DNA of 56,654 nt from assembly GCA_036897525.1 (NCBI GenBank), contig JAYMTJ010000067.1:1-56654 (forward strand), read 5' to 3'. This stretch comes from Pelargonium x hortorum (taxonomy: Eukaryota; Streptophyta; Magnoliopsida; Geraniales; Geraniaceae). The notes beneath the pieces were generated by a model. It was not told where the DNA came from. It saw only the letters and a list, made by a program, of their open reading frames with translations, and made no database searches. Below are positions 1-12,190 of this stretch, in pieces (position 1 is the first letter of the stretch; every line of letters starts with the position of its first letter). The position numbers and the translations under genes were made by a program.

Positions 1-3000
1 GATCCTTTGCAAACCGTTCTTTTTTTCTATTTCATTTAGTTTAGCAAAGTCAAATTGACGGGTTTGTGCTGAAGGGGATCCCAAAATTATTCTTTAGTAG
101 ATCTAAAATAAGAGCATTTGGGCAATACCTCCTTTTACAAGGAACTAGTTAAGTCCAAGCTTTTAGAGAGGGGAACTTGAAAATCTTAGGATAAGTTGTG
201 GGTAGTGCATTTTTATGATTTATCCGCTAAATTCCGAACCGAAATATTCTAGTAGTACTATGTCTTTTATTTAGGATTTTTTCCTTTCTTTCACTGTGAA
301 TTACAATTTACGAGAGTGTTGCTTTTTTTAATGGAATATCCATTTCGACTCTTTTCAAGCTTCTCATTATACTAAATTTATAGGGAAACCCCTTTTTTTT
401 GCCTTGCCGTGAAACACCAAAAGACTATTCGCTGCTGTACTCTCCAAAAACCCGTTTTACATAATACGCGGTGATGTGTTTCGAGGCTCTACTTTCTTCG
501 TGGCCGGACCCCTCTTTATATTGCTCCTATACTTAGCGACTAACCGCGGTTAATGGAAATTTATAGACCCGAACAAGGTTTTAAGGTATAAGTCGTACAT
601 AGTAACATAAGTTTTAACAGGAGACTTCCTGTCTCTTAAACTAAAAAAGAGGTCAAAGGTTTCTTGAAGTAAAAGTCTTTTCTAATTCCCAATAAACTAA
701 ATTGTGTATTCTAGTTCCTGTAAGATTTATAGCTATGGCAGCAGTAAATACTAAATCATCTAGGCTTTAAAAAATGTGATCCAGAGACCCTATCTGACTG
801 ACTGACTGAGTTTACACCAAGTAATAGAGCCTTCCTTTTAGTTAGCTTGCCCTGGCTTTAACTTTCTTGTGTAGGTATTTCGGGCAAGCGTATTTTACAG
901 GTTATGTTGTGCAGGGTTCTCGCTCAAAAAAGGGCTTGTAAATCGTTTTTTCATTTCGCAAATTCTGGAGTCAAAGTCCAAGTAAATTAAAAAAGGGGGA
1001 AGTGCATGTCATGCAAGGCCCGTGTCAAACCTTTGATTTATTGCTAGTAATTTAAGAAGCGAGTAGACAACACAGTCTAAGTAACCCCTTAACTTAAACC
1101 GGACTTGTTTAACTACACAGGATATACTTACACCGGCGTCTTTAGAAACCTCTTAGAGATTAAGTGAAGGATTAGTCTCCCGAATCCGGATAACAACACC
1201 AATATTGCAATAATTATTAATATTTGCACATTTAGTTAACTCGGAATCCTCTTAGAAATGCTAAAAAACACCACCTTATTTCGTTCATAAATGACGCGCC
1301 CAATATCCAGTTTCCAAGAATCCATCCGTATTTTCTTGACGAGGCCTCTATAAACAAGTCCTGAAGACTCCTACGCAAAGTGGGCGCTGGTTTTTTGATT
1401 CAAAGCTAATAAGCAGCCCTTTTTTTTGTAGCGTTAAATCCCTAGGCTAGGTGTAACTTCGCTCAGGTTAGATTAAAATCAAAATCCCGTGAAGCGAATA
1501 AAAAATTTAATACTTATAGTAAGGATAAGAGTTCTAAATGACGTAAAATAATTGCTACCTTTTTCCTAGTTTCAAGTTTCTTATATGAGGATATGGAACA
1601 CCCTTGTAAAGATTAAGAATAAGATATGAAAGTTATCAGACGGGAATTTGCTTTAAAAAGTGGATAGCTCCCTTTAACTAAGATTCTCCCTTGCCCATTA
1701 CATTAAAACCTATAATCTTTAACTTGTTTTTTAATATCCTCCTAAAAACTAAACCTTCATTCAGATTTAGTTTTAAAGTACGTCCGAACAGAAGGTATTC
1801 CCTATGAACCCGCCGTAGACTCAAGCTTTTTTAGGGGCGGTTAACCCTTTTTGTCGTCCAGTTTCTTACTTTTTGGTTACCTGTTCTTGTATCTCCTATT
1901 AAGCAATATCATATAAATTACGTATTATAATAAAAATTTTTTTCATAGGCTTAGTTTAGTAGTATTATATAGAAAATAGAGAGCTGCTGCATTTTCTAGG
2001 TTATTTTATTCTCTTCTTCATCAGTGGGCCCTTTTCTTAAGTCCCAAGTTTTATTCTTTAGTGATACCCCCCACACATAGATTCAGATTTGGGACCCATT
2101 TGTAGGTGGAATTCCCTCGTGTCGGAATGAAGTTTACTCTTGCAATTTACCAGGACAATCTAATGAGCGCCCCTTATTGGTTGGAGTAAGCGGCTCCTAA
2201 AAGAAATCTAAGTTTCCGATTTGTTTGTTGTTTATTCGCAGTATTTTTTCGTTTTCGGGAAAAAAGCTAGCCTCTTTATATTGGGTTATATACTTTATAA
2301 AGTCTGTTGCCTTATATTACGGAAACCTTGTCTAAGAAAGAGCATTTGGAATTGCTTATATACGGGAGTTAAAAGGCCCTGATAAGGTCTGGTGAAAACA
2401 AAGCGGAAAAGGCCGCATCACAAGAACGCATGTACTCGAGCCAAATTAAATACCGGGGAAGCTCCTATTTTCTTTTTATAAATTAGGTTCCTCGGTGTAA
2501 GCTCTCCTACTAGTATTGCCCTGTAACTATATTAAATTAATTAGGGAAACTGACACAAGTTCTCTCTAAAGATATTTAGCTTAAGGTTAGTTATAGAAAG
2601 CATACTGACTCCACACAAAAGGGATTTACTAGAATAGAATATATTAATTCTATTAGATACATACAAAAAAAGTAAAAAAAAAAGGGGCGCTGCTCTTTCG
2701 AAAATGTCTTTAAGACCGCTACGCAAATAGAGAGAGGCTAACTAAAGACAGAACTTGGGGACACAGAAATTTAGAAAACGTTCGTGAACTAGGGCAAAAC
2801 CTTCTCGATAAGACAGGGTAGCGAATTTTGAACCCTACAAGGAAGCTTTACTTATTTTTATTTACCCCGAATACCTTTCCAGGACTTCTCAATCTAAATC
2901 GGGAAACCTTTTAATTATGACCAAGAAACGTCTCCTAGATAGCCTAGCAATAGTAAAGAGAAATTCCTTTTGGATAACAAGAAAAAAGAGGGAGGTTAGG

Positions 3001-4400
3001 TTCAATTTATGTTGGTTTTAGCTCTAAATTCAGAATACCTCCTTTTTTAAAGATAGAGGGGGGATTTCCAATCTTCATAGAATTCTATCGCTTACGTCTT
3101 AACTTCAAAGTACAACTTATCAACAAGTTTGCTCTATACGGGCACGGACCCGTAAAGGCAACAACACTATAAAACTGCAACGGATCGCGGACTCGCATAA
3201 AGTTTAGGAACTCTACCTATTATTACAGAATTTGTCTTAATATCTTATTACATAGTCTCCCTCTCTTACTCTTACTAAAGTTGTCAAGGAGTTACTTCCT
3301 AATACTTAGGATTTTTTAATAGTTTTACTTTGAAATTTAAGATAAGATTTCAGGTACTCCGTTTTGGGCTATTATTTGCAGGTTTTACCCAAAAGGTGGT
3401 ATTGATCCTGATAAATTGAGTTTGGAGCTCTCTGGGTGCTGCTCTTTCTCGAACCTACCTTTATTAATAGTTTAATTTAAAGAGTTATCCGATATGGTAA
3501 TGGAAAAAGAGAGGCTGTATTGGAGCCTAAAGATTAAGGGTTTCAAGGTTTCCTCTATTGACCGACATCCAAGTTTACAGGGTTCCTTAGTTGGTGGACT
3601 TAGGATTAGATGCCAAGTAGACTTAGAGCTCGTATTAGATAGGGCTCCTAGGAGGTTGGTAAGCCTAAGAGAATACCCTTAGATCAAAAAAACTCAGTAG
3701 AGTAAGCCCCAACACTGAATCCCCGAGGAGTCAAATAAAAACTATTCAGAGTCTAGTTTTGGTGGAACAAGTTTCCTTAACCGACCTCCTTCTTAGGAAT
3801 TGGCAGTAGACCAAGAATCACTTAGATAAAGAACTGTGCATCAAACTCTACAAACTGGGATAAGTGACATATACTGTGAGGAGGCTGTCTATTAAATTAA
3901 CTTCTTACTTAAATCAAATTGACACGGAGTCCTTTCGATTAAATGCAGAGCCCCGGTCTGCTCGCTCTTTATGTTCTCCTAGGAGATTTTTCTCCAGTTT
4001 CTTGTTACCCTTGGAATTCTATTGACTAAAAGGAGTTCTTTTACATAGTAAGAGATTTCGTTTTACTCAGAACGGTTTCTTTTCTAGTTCTAGTGTCTTC
4101 TTTAAAAGAGAGTTTGTAGTTCACTTCTTCGGTATTCTATTTTTCATAATCTGATGAGATGAGTACTGAATACCCTGTTTATTTCTTATACTAGTCATTT
4201 TGATATTATATTCTTCCAACTAGGTAAAGCATCCTCTACGGAATTTAACTTACAATTAATTATGCACAAATTGACTCTCGTGGATAATAAAATAATAAGT
4301 AGGGGAATTTACAAGCGTTATTGACTAGAGTCTATTTTATAAATATCTTTTTTATTTTAATCGATGTGAAGAAATATCATAAGCATTCGCGGCGGCTATT
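1..4400. other. Non-coding stretch, no gene seen
   Basis: I see no gene here. Standard-code frames stay at 62 codons or below on both strands and none has a recognisable motif. The only ordered sequence is a short CTGA tandem at 794-809. Poly-A and poly-T runs of 7-9 bases are common and carry no evident signal. Confidence 0.6.
794..809. repeat. CTGA tetranucleotide tandem, 4 copies
   Basis: The tetramer CTGA repeats four times without interruption. It is a small microsatellite with no gene nearby. Confidence 0.9.
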
Positions 4401-4406
4401 AACATT

Positions 4407-4447
4407 TAGCAACACAAAGCCATGTAAAGTCAATTTGATGTAAACAC
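4407..4447 (+). repeat. Dispersed repeat pair 1, copy 1
   Basis: Shares the exact 13-mer TAGCAACACAAAG with 8735-8780. After a short variable part, both copies go on with TAAA, then TCAATTT and ATG. The second copy is slightly longer and ends in a tRNA T-arm-like word, so the pair may descend from one tRNA-like or intergenic sequence. Confidence 0.4.
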
Positions 4448-4816
4448 TATTATACCTAGATATATCCGAGAATCTATACAAAAAAGCCTGGGGTGGGGCT
4501 CCTTAAATGAAATGTAAGATAAAGGGATTTCACATAAATAGGGTTAAAACTGAATCCATGAGCAGGGGTCCTCGTAGCCAAAGAATATAGGTTATTTCAG
4601 GCGTATTTTTATTGTGTTTATTTCTGAATAGTGTTTTCAACTACGAAATACTCTTACTTACTAGTTACTAGACTCCTAAATCAAGTTATTTTCTATTCAA
4701 GTAGGGAAACACCTACTCCTTGTATGTCATATTGAAGTTAAGGAATAGGCCCACAAAAGTAGATAGTTAACCTTTGGATTAGGACTCTGCTATCAAGTTA
4801 ACAAAAGTTAAACTAA

Positions 4817-4912
4817 ATGCCTAGACCAACACCTTGGGAACCCTTTCCAAAACCAGGGAAGGCTAAGGGCTTAGGTTTTATTGCTGAGAAAAGTATTCAA
4901 ACCTCGGCTTAA
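4817..4912 (+). CDS. Small ATG frame of 31 codons, unrecognised
   Basis: An ATG frame ending in TAA whose peptide starts MPRPTPWEPFPKPGKAKG and is rich in proline and lysine, unlike the leucine/serine/isoleucine peptides that chance frames give in this window. I see no ribosome binding site, membrane segment or known motif. No neighbouring gene gives it context. At this length a chance frame is entirely possible, so I list it only because its composition is unusual. Confidence 0.12.
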   Translation: MPRPTPWEPFPKPGKAKGLGFIAEKSIQTSA

Positions 4913-5603
4913 TCTTACTTTGACTAATACCTGATATAGGAGTCCATACCGATAAAACTAGGATAATTTGTTAATCTGTAACAGATAGGAGTACCTTTTT
5001 TTACTAACCGGGATCTCATATACATACTTTTACCTGAAAGTGTACCCATAAAATGAAATGTGTTCAAATCTATTGGACTCTGTATGGATGGAATCGCCTT
5101 ATCTTGTCAAAGTTATGGTGCGAGATTAATGTCTACTTTCACTTTCCGTGGGAGTATCTCACAGCATATCAACTAACTAAAATTTGTATACTTTAAAACT
5201 CAACACAAACCCTCTTTTACAACATAAAAGTTTTATTACAGTTTCATAATAGGAAATCAAAAAATGACCTAGATACCTATAACCAGAACCTGAGGGCAAG
5301 GCTTATCTTGTTAAACCTTTTTTCTTAGCTGGGCCAGCTTTCTTAACCTTCTTCAGAACTTATATGTTACTCTTGTTTTACTTTTAAAATACCAAGAAAC
5401 AGGAATCGCTAATATTATTATTTAAAATAGTTTATAGTGTATGCTTTCCTTCGAAAAATATGGAACTTTATCTTCTTAATTCTCTTAGGATCGATCACTC
5501 TTTTGAGTACTTAACAGTCGAAGGTTCGAGTCTTCTCGTAATTAGGAAGTTAATAGCTTTTAGAAGTCCTTTGTTAACTCTCCTTTTGCTTGTCTTACTC
5601 TTA

Positions 5604-5676
5604 GGATGTCTATTTGGGTTGGTAGAGCACTGGGCTTTTGACCTAACGGTAGCAGGTTCAAGTTGTGATTAGGCCT
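5604..5676 (+). pseudogene. tRNA-Lys-like relic (anticodon TTT)
   Basis: The core matches organelle/bacterial tRNA-Lys closely. It reads TTGGTAGAGCACTGGG, then loop CTTTTGA with anticodon TTT at 5637-5639, then CCTAACGGTAGCAGGTTCAA. The D-arm 3' half, the anticodon stem (one mismatched pair) and the T-loop word GGTTCAA are kept. The 5' D-arm half and both acceptor strands are not recognisable, and the T stem lacks its 3' partner, so I judge it non-functional. A second T-loop word (GGTTCGAGTC) lies upstream near 5524 and may belong to another decayed tRNA. Confidence 0.6.
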
Positions 5677-6060
5677 TGCTTTATCTAAAATAAATACAAA
5701 TTATATGCGCTAGCTACTAGCTAGACGAGTCGCTAACAGGAGTCCTAGTTCAGCCGAAAACACACACACGAGATTTTAGAATTAAGTATTAACCCTAATC
5801 CCTGCAATTAATAGTACATTCGCTACTTTTGGTACAACAGATATAACTCAGACTAAAGCCTCATTACTACTCGATTGGACAAAGTATGCGAAGTGCTGTA
5901 GCTTTAGTTGCCCCAATTACCCGGGCTTTACTCATGTAGTAGTCAATATTGAAAGAAATATAAGAGCTCAAACCCTTCTCTAATTATAAGCCCTTTCATT
6001 GCTGTGAAGGTTTCAACTACATAATTTAGAACATAAAACAAGAATCTGAGTTGGGTACAC

Positions 6061-6080
6061 TTTCATTTCATTTCATTTCA
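6061..6080. repeat. TTTCA pentanucleotide tandem, 4 copies
   Basis: Four perfect copies of TTTCA. Single or double copies of the same pentamer recur at about 32,704, 33,066 and 42,290, so it is a common word here rather than a special site. Confidence 0.85.
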
Positions 6081-6545
6081 ATTCGTTAAAGTGACAAGTG
6101 CTAAGACAAGTTTTTGAATTGTGATATATTGACTATTTTGTAGTTTAGGAATTTCCCTATTTCGTTTGGGGGAGTTCCTGGACAAAATTATACGAGTGCA
6201 CGCCCGCTAAAAGCTATCCATTGGAAGGCCTTGCTTTATACTTCAAAATCTACGGATTTCCAAGCAAGATTATAGGGGTCAAGTTTTATATAGTATCCTT
6301 TATTCACTCTGAACGTATCAAACTACCTGCGGTACTACCAAGTAGTGTAGTATTTCTTTCCTACTTGTAAAGATAACGAACTCTTTCTTAGAGACATGTG
6401 CTGAATCACCTACTTTTTTGTTGCTTAATTCAAATAATAGAGGTTTTCTACATGATTTTTGCAATCAAAGACGTATAGAAACTTTCAAACAAGAAAGATT
6501 CCTGAAATCTTGTACGTAAAGAATCCCTTTTGTTACTCCTGCTTT

Positions 6546-6624
6546 TGGGGTAACCCGATTTGAACTACTGACCTGTGTATACTTAATTCTGTGCTCTACC
6601 AACTGCCAACTGAGCTATACACCA
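6546..6624 (-). pseudogene. tRNA-like sequence with duplicated D-loop
   Basis: On the minus strand the ends TGGTGTA and TACCCCA can pair at 6 of 7 positions as an acceptor stem. They are followed by TAGCTCAGTTGG and TAGAGCA, the classic D-arm, and later by AGTTCAAATC, a T-loop. The D-loop carries an exact 7-bp duplication (CAGTTGG twice). The anticodon and T stems pair poorly, so the isotype is unclear; the start resembles tRNA-Lys. It is either a decayed tRNA or an unusually divergent one. Confidence 0.5.
6599..6612. repeat. 7-bp perfect tandem duplication inside tRNA-like sequence
   Basis: CCAACTG occurs twice in a row. It adds 7 bases to the D-loop of the tRNA-like sequence on the minus strand and must be younger than the tRNA ancestor. 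Confidence 0.85.
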
Positions 6625-6699
6625 CGAAATGAAGCTCCAATTCAAGGGCTCTCTATTGTGCTATATATTATTCACTTCCAAAAACACTAAAGGGAAACC

Positions 6700-8730
6700 C
6701 TTGTCTTTTTAAATGAATTCCTATCCTGTTTGGAATACTAAAGAGAAATGAATAAGGATTTAAAGCAAACAATGTCAAAGTTCTTATCTAGACGTGCTTA
6801 AAACACTACTTTAAATACCTTTTTGGGTGTTTTTTTTCCTCAGGGCTTGTAGAGCTGATATTTACTATGTTTTTTTATTGCTTAAGTTAGTTACAAAGAC
6901 AATCAGAGATTTCTCTTTTAAGTCTTTTCCTCTAAAGGGTCCTAGAGTTTACGAGTGCTTAAGAAAGCGTTTTATTAAGATTAAAAAATTCCTTCCTAAT
7001 TCCATTACCCCTACCTTTGCTTTAGATATTTAGATAGAGGGCCTCCTTTCAAATGTAGTTTAGTAGGAAGTGAATAGTGTATTTGTTCTTTTTGGAGTAA
7101 AGCCAACTTGTTTGATAAGAATCGGTGCTTCTTCTTGTTCCACGCTTTTGGAATAGATTAAGTAAATTACTGGGAATATACAAAAGTGTCTTAAAGGAAT
7201 TAAGATCCTTGTTTCTTAATTATAGGCGTCCTCTTTTGTTAACAGTCGAATTATTCTATCCAATTCGAAAAGATTAAGAATAGTGAATAGATGCTATAGA
7301 TTCCTCACAACAGAGTAAGGGATACGTTCTACTTGTGTTATCGATATCTAGTGGTAGATATTACCAAACTAAATCCAAGAGAGACAACCCTTGTAAACCT
7401 CCGTTTTCACTAGGAACTATGACTGAATTAGCTTTAGGGATGAATTGTTTTTCAGATTTTCTGGTATCCCGGATTCAATTGAGGTTTCTCTCTTACTGGA
7501 TTGACTAAGGTTCACTGAATCATCTAACAAATAGAATTGATTAGATCCAGGTCTCATGCCCCTCTCAAGGTTAGCCTGATAGTCAAGAGTTCCCCATGGT
7601 TATAGACGATCTTGAGTAAAGGCCCTGCTAAAACAAATCTTACTTCGCCTTTTGAACCTCTGTTTGGGTTTCAAGTGGAGGTTGCTTTACCCACCTCACA
7701 GAATAAAATAAGTAAGAAGTAGACAGTCTTCTAACTCGTTTTTGATTGCTTTTAAGAGTGGTAAGTTACGTAATATTACAACCCGGTAAGTGTAAGACTT
7801 CCTTTATTTCATTTAGACTTTAAAGAATCCCTGGATTAGTCCTACCTTTGTCTTTGTTTAGTCAAAACTTGTTGTACTTGGAGAATACTCTACCCCAAAA
7901 TTTCTACTTTGCCTTGAAATATGAATTTAGTACTAAACTCTTCCAAAGAACTTTCGTTTAGCTATACATACACACTTGTATTTACCTGAAGCACTTTACC
8001 TTAGCCTTTAGCTTTAACTAGACTCGAACTCTGTATCCTGTTTCCTATTAGGAGTCCTGCCTATCTTGATGGTACTTACTCTTCTTACTTAAAACCTATC
8101 AAGCAGCTAGACTTTTTTTTCGTAGACTTACTTAACTTAGAAAAATTCTGTCTAGTTTAAGGCAGGCTAACCTCTAAGAAACGTACCTTACTGGGGAAAG
8201 GAGTAAGCCTTAATAAGATATCATATAATTATTGTACCTGACTGTAACATAGCTGCAGGGTATATATATTCCTTATCTTCGAAATTTAGAGTAACCTAAA
8301 AAAGAAATTAGTAAACGAGTCTAGCACATGGGTATTCGTTAGCTATTGACTCAAACTAGCGCTTACGTAGGCTTCTAAAAAGGGAAAGGTTTAACTTAAA
8401 ATTAGCACCTTAAAACAAGGGTTTCTATGCACTATTAATCAGCTTAGAACTATTTTCGAGGTTTTTCCTACTTACTAGACTCTTAGGGGATTGCCTTAGT
8501 TAATTTAATAAGTAAAAAAAAAACTAGCAATTAAAAAAGATATAAGTAAGTCAATTTAAGGGGCACCCAAAAGAGTTTCCCTTTTTTTATTAGAGTTTCC
8601 CTTTTTTTATTTTAGTCCTAACAAAGACTAGAAATCCAATAGTATTGGGGGCTCACGTTATCTGGACCTAGTCAAATTGCCTAGATAGAGAAGTCGAAGT
8701 CTTGTTAAAGTGATATTTATTGTGGACTCT
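6700..8730. other. Non-coding stretch, no gene seen
   Basis: Nothing recognisable apart from the 20-bp tandem described separately. The 68-codon frame starting at 6827 (GTG start, basic peptide) has no motif and fits chance. Confidence 0.55.
8572..8611. repeat. 20-bp perfect tandem duplication
   Basis: The unit AGAGTTTCCCTTTTTTTATT is present twice, head to tail, with no difference. The two copies must be recent compared with the decayed surroundings. A second perfect 20-bp pair with a different unit lies at 32,287. Confidence 0.9.
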
Positions 8731-8734
8731 TTTT

Positions 8735-8780
8735 TAGCAACACAAAGTAGGTAAAACATAGATTCAATTTTATGAGTAAC
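8735..8780 (+). repeat. Dispersed repeat pair 1, copy 2
   Basis: Begins TAGCAACACAAAG like 4407-4447 and shares the later words TCAATTT and ATG. It runs into GCGGGTTCAAGT at 8781, a T-loop-like word. Together with GGTAAAAC near 8749 this faintly resembles a tRNA-Gly body, but no stem pairs convincingly. Confidence 0.35.
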
Positions 8781-9694
8781 GCGGGTTCAAGTTTCTTAAG
8801 GATTTCTTCTATACTTCTAAGGTATCCCTTACTTGTCCGTACGGAAGCCTCCTGCTAATGAGAAGTAGTCAAACATCTTTTCACTTCTAATTTAAAATGG
8901 AACTAGGATTCCCCACTAGAAAGGGTTTTACGTAAATCAAGCTTACTACTCAAAACCCCCAAAAGTTATATGCATTTTAGAAAAGTGTACTACTCAAACT
9001 CGGATTAGATTAGAGTAGGGTTACGTCCAATAAAAGCAATAGGGATGACTTGAATTTCGCTACGTGTTATATATAAAAGGCCAAAAATAATTGCTGGTTG
9101 TTTACAGCTGCCTAGTGATAATACCAGGAACTCTGGTTCAAATACCCTTTCTATTTCTCGGGCACCCTTCTCTAAAAGAAGAGTTATATATAGACTCCTA
9201 TATAATAGTCTAATAATTCTTTAAAGCGGACACTATATACAATGAAGTAAAACATTTTATTTCCTTTTGGATTCAGTGAGGGGCGCAGATCCAAATCCAT
9301 AAATGTAACATCATATTCGACGGGGTTCGTGTTACGATTCTTGTCTCCAGAATTATAAAGTTATAAGTATTAGATAGTTCTTAATCTCCTTTTTAGTAGA
9401 AGTTAGTATTGCTTAGTTATAGAATAGCTAGTAAAGGTTCACTGGTGTTAGGAATGGGTTCATCAACCTTAATAGAGAATGGCGTTCTCATTGTAAGTAT
9501 AAATAATACTACTTATTTTAGGAGAATACCTCTTCTATTTTTTTGTTACCGGTAGAGGAAACAAACCCTAGAGAGATTGATTATACATTACTCTTCTATA
9601 GTATTAAATATGGTTAACCTTGCACTATAGCCAACAGCAACAGAAAAAGCAAACTTTTTTAGAGCTAGAAGACCTACCTGGAATCTTCTTATGA

Positions 9695-10237
9695 GCCTTA
9701 ACTATTGTAGCTTTAACTACTCTCTATCTCGTGGGCTATACCTTTCTCTTAGTAGAAGCACGGGAACAAACCTCTTTCTTAAGGGCTATCATACTACTTT
9801 CTCTTTTACTTTTGGTCTTAATTCCTAGAACATTCTTTAGAACTGGAACCCTCTTGAAACACCTTATCAATCAACCACGTTTAGACTTTACTTTCCTTAT
9901 TTTTGAATCCCACAAGGCCAGGCCTCTTCTTAACTTATATGTTACTCTAAAGCATGCCTTCTTAGGAGCCCTCGTTTTCATACTCTTATCTAAAAGAAAC
10001 TTGTTTCTTACTCACTCCGCATCTCTCTATCTCTCTATCATACTCCTACTCTTCTTAATACCCTTTTTCTTTTTATTAGCCCAGGGTTTCTTACCCACTT
10101 TCTTTGGAAAAGCTATACGTGTACCTTGTATTTGTATCCTTTTAGCCCTCTTTGTCTTAGGAAATGTACCTTTTCTTAAAAATAGACCTTTGCCAGTCTT
10201 GATACCCGGCAAACTCTCTCCCAGAAAATTCCTTTGA
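9695..10237 (+). CDS. Hydrophobic membrane-type protein frame, unrecognised
   Basis: This is the longest standard-code frame in the window: about 180 codons stop to stop, or 168 from a GTG at 9731. I estimate only a few hundredths of such a frame by chance at this composition. The peptide is rich in Leu, Phe and Ile with about four membrane-length segments, for example near residues 20-36, 73-85, 95-118 and 130-148. It has no ATG start, no conserved motif I recognise and no clear ribosome binding site. The plus strand is pyrimidine-rich here, which alone favours Leu/Phe/Ser codons and long frames. Where it ends, another frame one base over stays open for 83 codons (10,203-10,451), so a broken or frameshifted longer gene is possible. 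It could be a remnant of an organelle membrane protein or a compositional artefact. Confidence 0.28.
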   Translation, partial: ALTIVALTTLYLVGYTFLLVEAREQTSFLRAIILLSLLLLVLIPRTFFRTGTLLKHLINQPRLDFTFLIFESHKARPLLNLYVTLKHAFLGALVFILLSKRNLFLTHSASLYLSIILLLFLIPFFFLLAQGFLPTFFGKAIRVPCICILLALFVLGNVPFLKNRPLPVLIPGKLSPRKFL

Positions 10238-10459
10238 TATTAACTTTCAGAAACCCTTTGAGTTTCAATCTCCCCTAGACAAACATAAGATTTCCTATTA
10301 CTTAGCTGGCACTAGAAAATCCTTTTCTAAAAAAATCCTATGCCTTGGCTTGTTTAGAAGAACCTGCCGAAGCCTCTATATCCGAAGAAAGGAAACCCGT
10401 TGGAAAATCCCTACCAAAGACTCTCTGCATTACTACTACCTAGGATTTTAAGACTTCTT

Positions 10460-12180
10460 GTTGCAGCCCGTAGCTTGCTAATAAGTATTCCCCGCAGCTG
10501 CTGTAGCTATAAATGTTTTTCTTAGAGAAGTAGTATAGTTTTCGAGTGGGGAAGTAAAGAAGGTATTGTATACTAGTATCTCTTTAATTTCTTACTAGTT
10601 ATAGAAATAGATAGGAATAGACATAGTATAATAGGTCTTGTTTTTGTTAAGGGTATATTCCTCCTGCGGTTCTTATTATTAAAAAGGAATGAGCAAGTAT
10701 AGGACAAGTCTCATTAGAAAAAAGAGGAGCTCTTTATCGGATGCAATTACACTTAAATAATTTGTATTAAAGGATCCTTTTTCTTGGCTTTAGTCAACAG
10801 GGAGCTTTAACCAGTTTATATAAGGCAATCTCTAGTATTCTTAGCTTTTTGACCTTTATGTTACGAGTTTTCATTCTAAACGCTTCCCTTTATCTGTTAT
10901 AATAACGTCTAACAATCAAATAATGCTGAATGATCAAACTCAGGATAAAATCAAGAGTAACTCCGCGCGCTTGGGTTTTATGATATAACAACATACGCGT
11001 TGTATTCCTTTTTCTACAGCTAAAGAGTTAAAACTTAATATACAAGACTTCAATTTCTATAAGATTACTTGATTGGACAAATAGGATCCTCTTCTATTGC
11101 CTACACACTTTGATCTTATGCTTAGAGATACCTTAATCAGAGGAGCCGGGGATTCGATATGCGGTGAAGTAACAAATATCCCTTTTAGTAGAAGTTCCCA
11201 TGAACTAAATAGATGCTTGGGAATTTTAACTAGAAAATGTCAATACAATATTAAAGTCTGGTGGTTTTTACCTTTTCACTTTACTAGTACTTTCAAAAAC
11301 TACTCTGATTGCTAGGTCTTTAAATAGGAGCATCTAGCAAAAATGATCCTACCTACTCTATTATGGCAGAGATCTTTAATATACCCTTTATTTTAGTTAA
11401 CTAGGTATAGAAAAAGACTACTCGAAGTCCGGATTACTTTAGTTATTTTTACTTTTATCTACAACATCTGAAAAAAGGAGCCCATCTCCAACTCCAAATA
11501 CTTGACCCCTTATTGTAGCCGCTTTTATAGGTCTAGACGTGCTCTCTAATTTAGCTACAAAGTTTCTGAGTACGTACCCTTTCTACTAGACCGAACAGTG
11601 TACATTCACGATTTAGAATTATAGGAATAAAACCTTAATAATAGATAGAGCTTTTCCATATAGAGTTGAAGTTTATAAGAGTTTCTTTAGCAAAAAATTG
11701 AGATAGGTCAGCAAGTATGTGGACGATCACAATGGCAAGAAATCTCTTATCCTCAGAATCCGATAAACCATATTGCAAGCCCTAGTATATGCTATGTATT
11801 CCATATATTTATTCATGGGGATCCTTTAAATTTGAGTGAGTCTGAGAAAACCCTTTTAATGGGCCCTCTTGCTCATTAAGCCTAGACCCTCTCTAAGGCG
11901 CTTGAGAAGTCGTGAAGTCGTAGGGATAGATTTGGTAGGGCAAGGAATTCAGAAAGGATGTGAAAGGTTCAAGTCGAATTAGCTTAAGTTAAACTTTATA
12001 AAAATGTAATTCTTACATCTAGTTTGTGCTTCTTGAAAGGAATTCTCCTATAAGAGCAAAGATAATGGGCTCCAAGTTAATCTATATTACGAGCCATTCC
12101 TTACTCTAGTTCTAGTTTTTGAACCTACACACCGTTTAGAAGTGGGTCCGCGTTATGCCTTTTCTGTAAAACTAGGATAC
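10460..12180. other. Non-coding stretch, no gene seen
   Basis: No supported gene. A patch at 11,140-11,170 contains GAGCCG and TATGCGGTGAAG, which recall group II intron domain V but do not fold into it. The 72-codon frame at 11,097 covers this patch and has no motif. Confidence 0.5.
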
Positions 12181-12190
12181 GAAGAGTTAA

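Noticed and set aside
44-84. SSU rRNA-like TTGACGGG patch at the window start
   Set aside because: Only about eight bases match and the next universal rRNA words are absent.
1-900. Apparent excess of TAG/CTA over TGA/TCA
   Set aside because: I counted about 41 against 20 in the first 900 bases, but samples near 20.1 and 45.1 kb gave 11 against 12 and 9 against 12, so it is not a property of the window.
5461-5672. 70-codon frame across the Lys-type relic as a gene
   Set aside because: It reads straight through the tRNA-like sequence and its length is ordinary for chance.
5357-9948. Exact 17-mer AACTTATATGTTACTCT at 5357 and 9932
   Set aside because: It is AT-rich, its flanks do not align, and about one exact 17-mer pair is expected by chance in this window.
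11140-11180. Group II intron domain V
   Set aside because: GAGCCG and TATGCGGTGAAG are present but separated by extra bases, and the 3' strand needed for the hairpin is missing.
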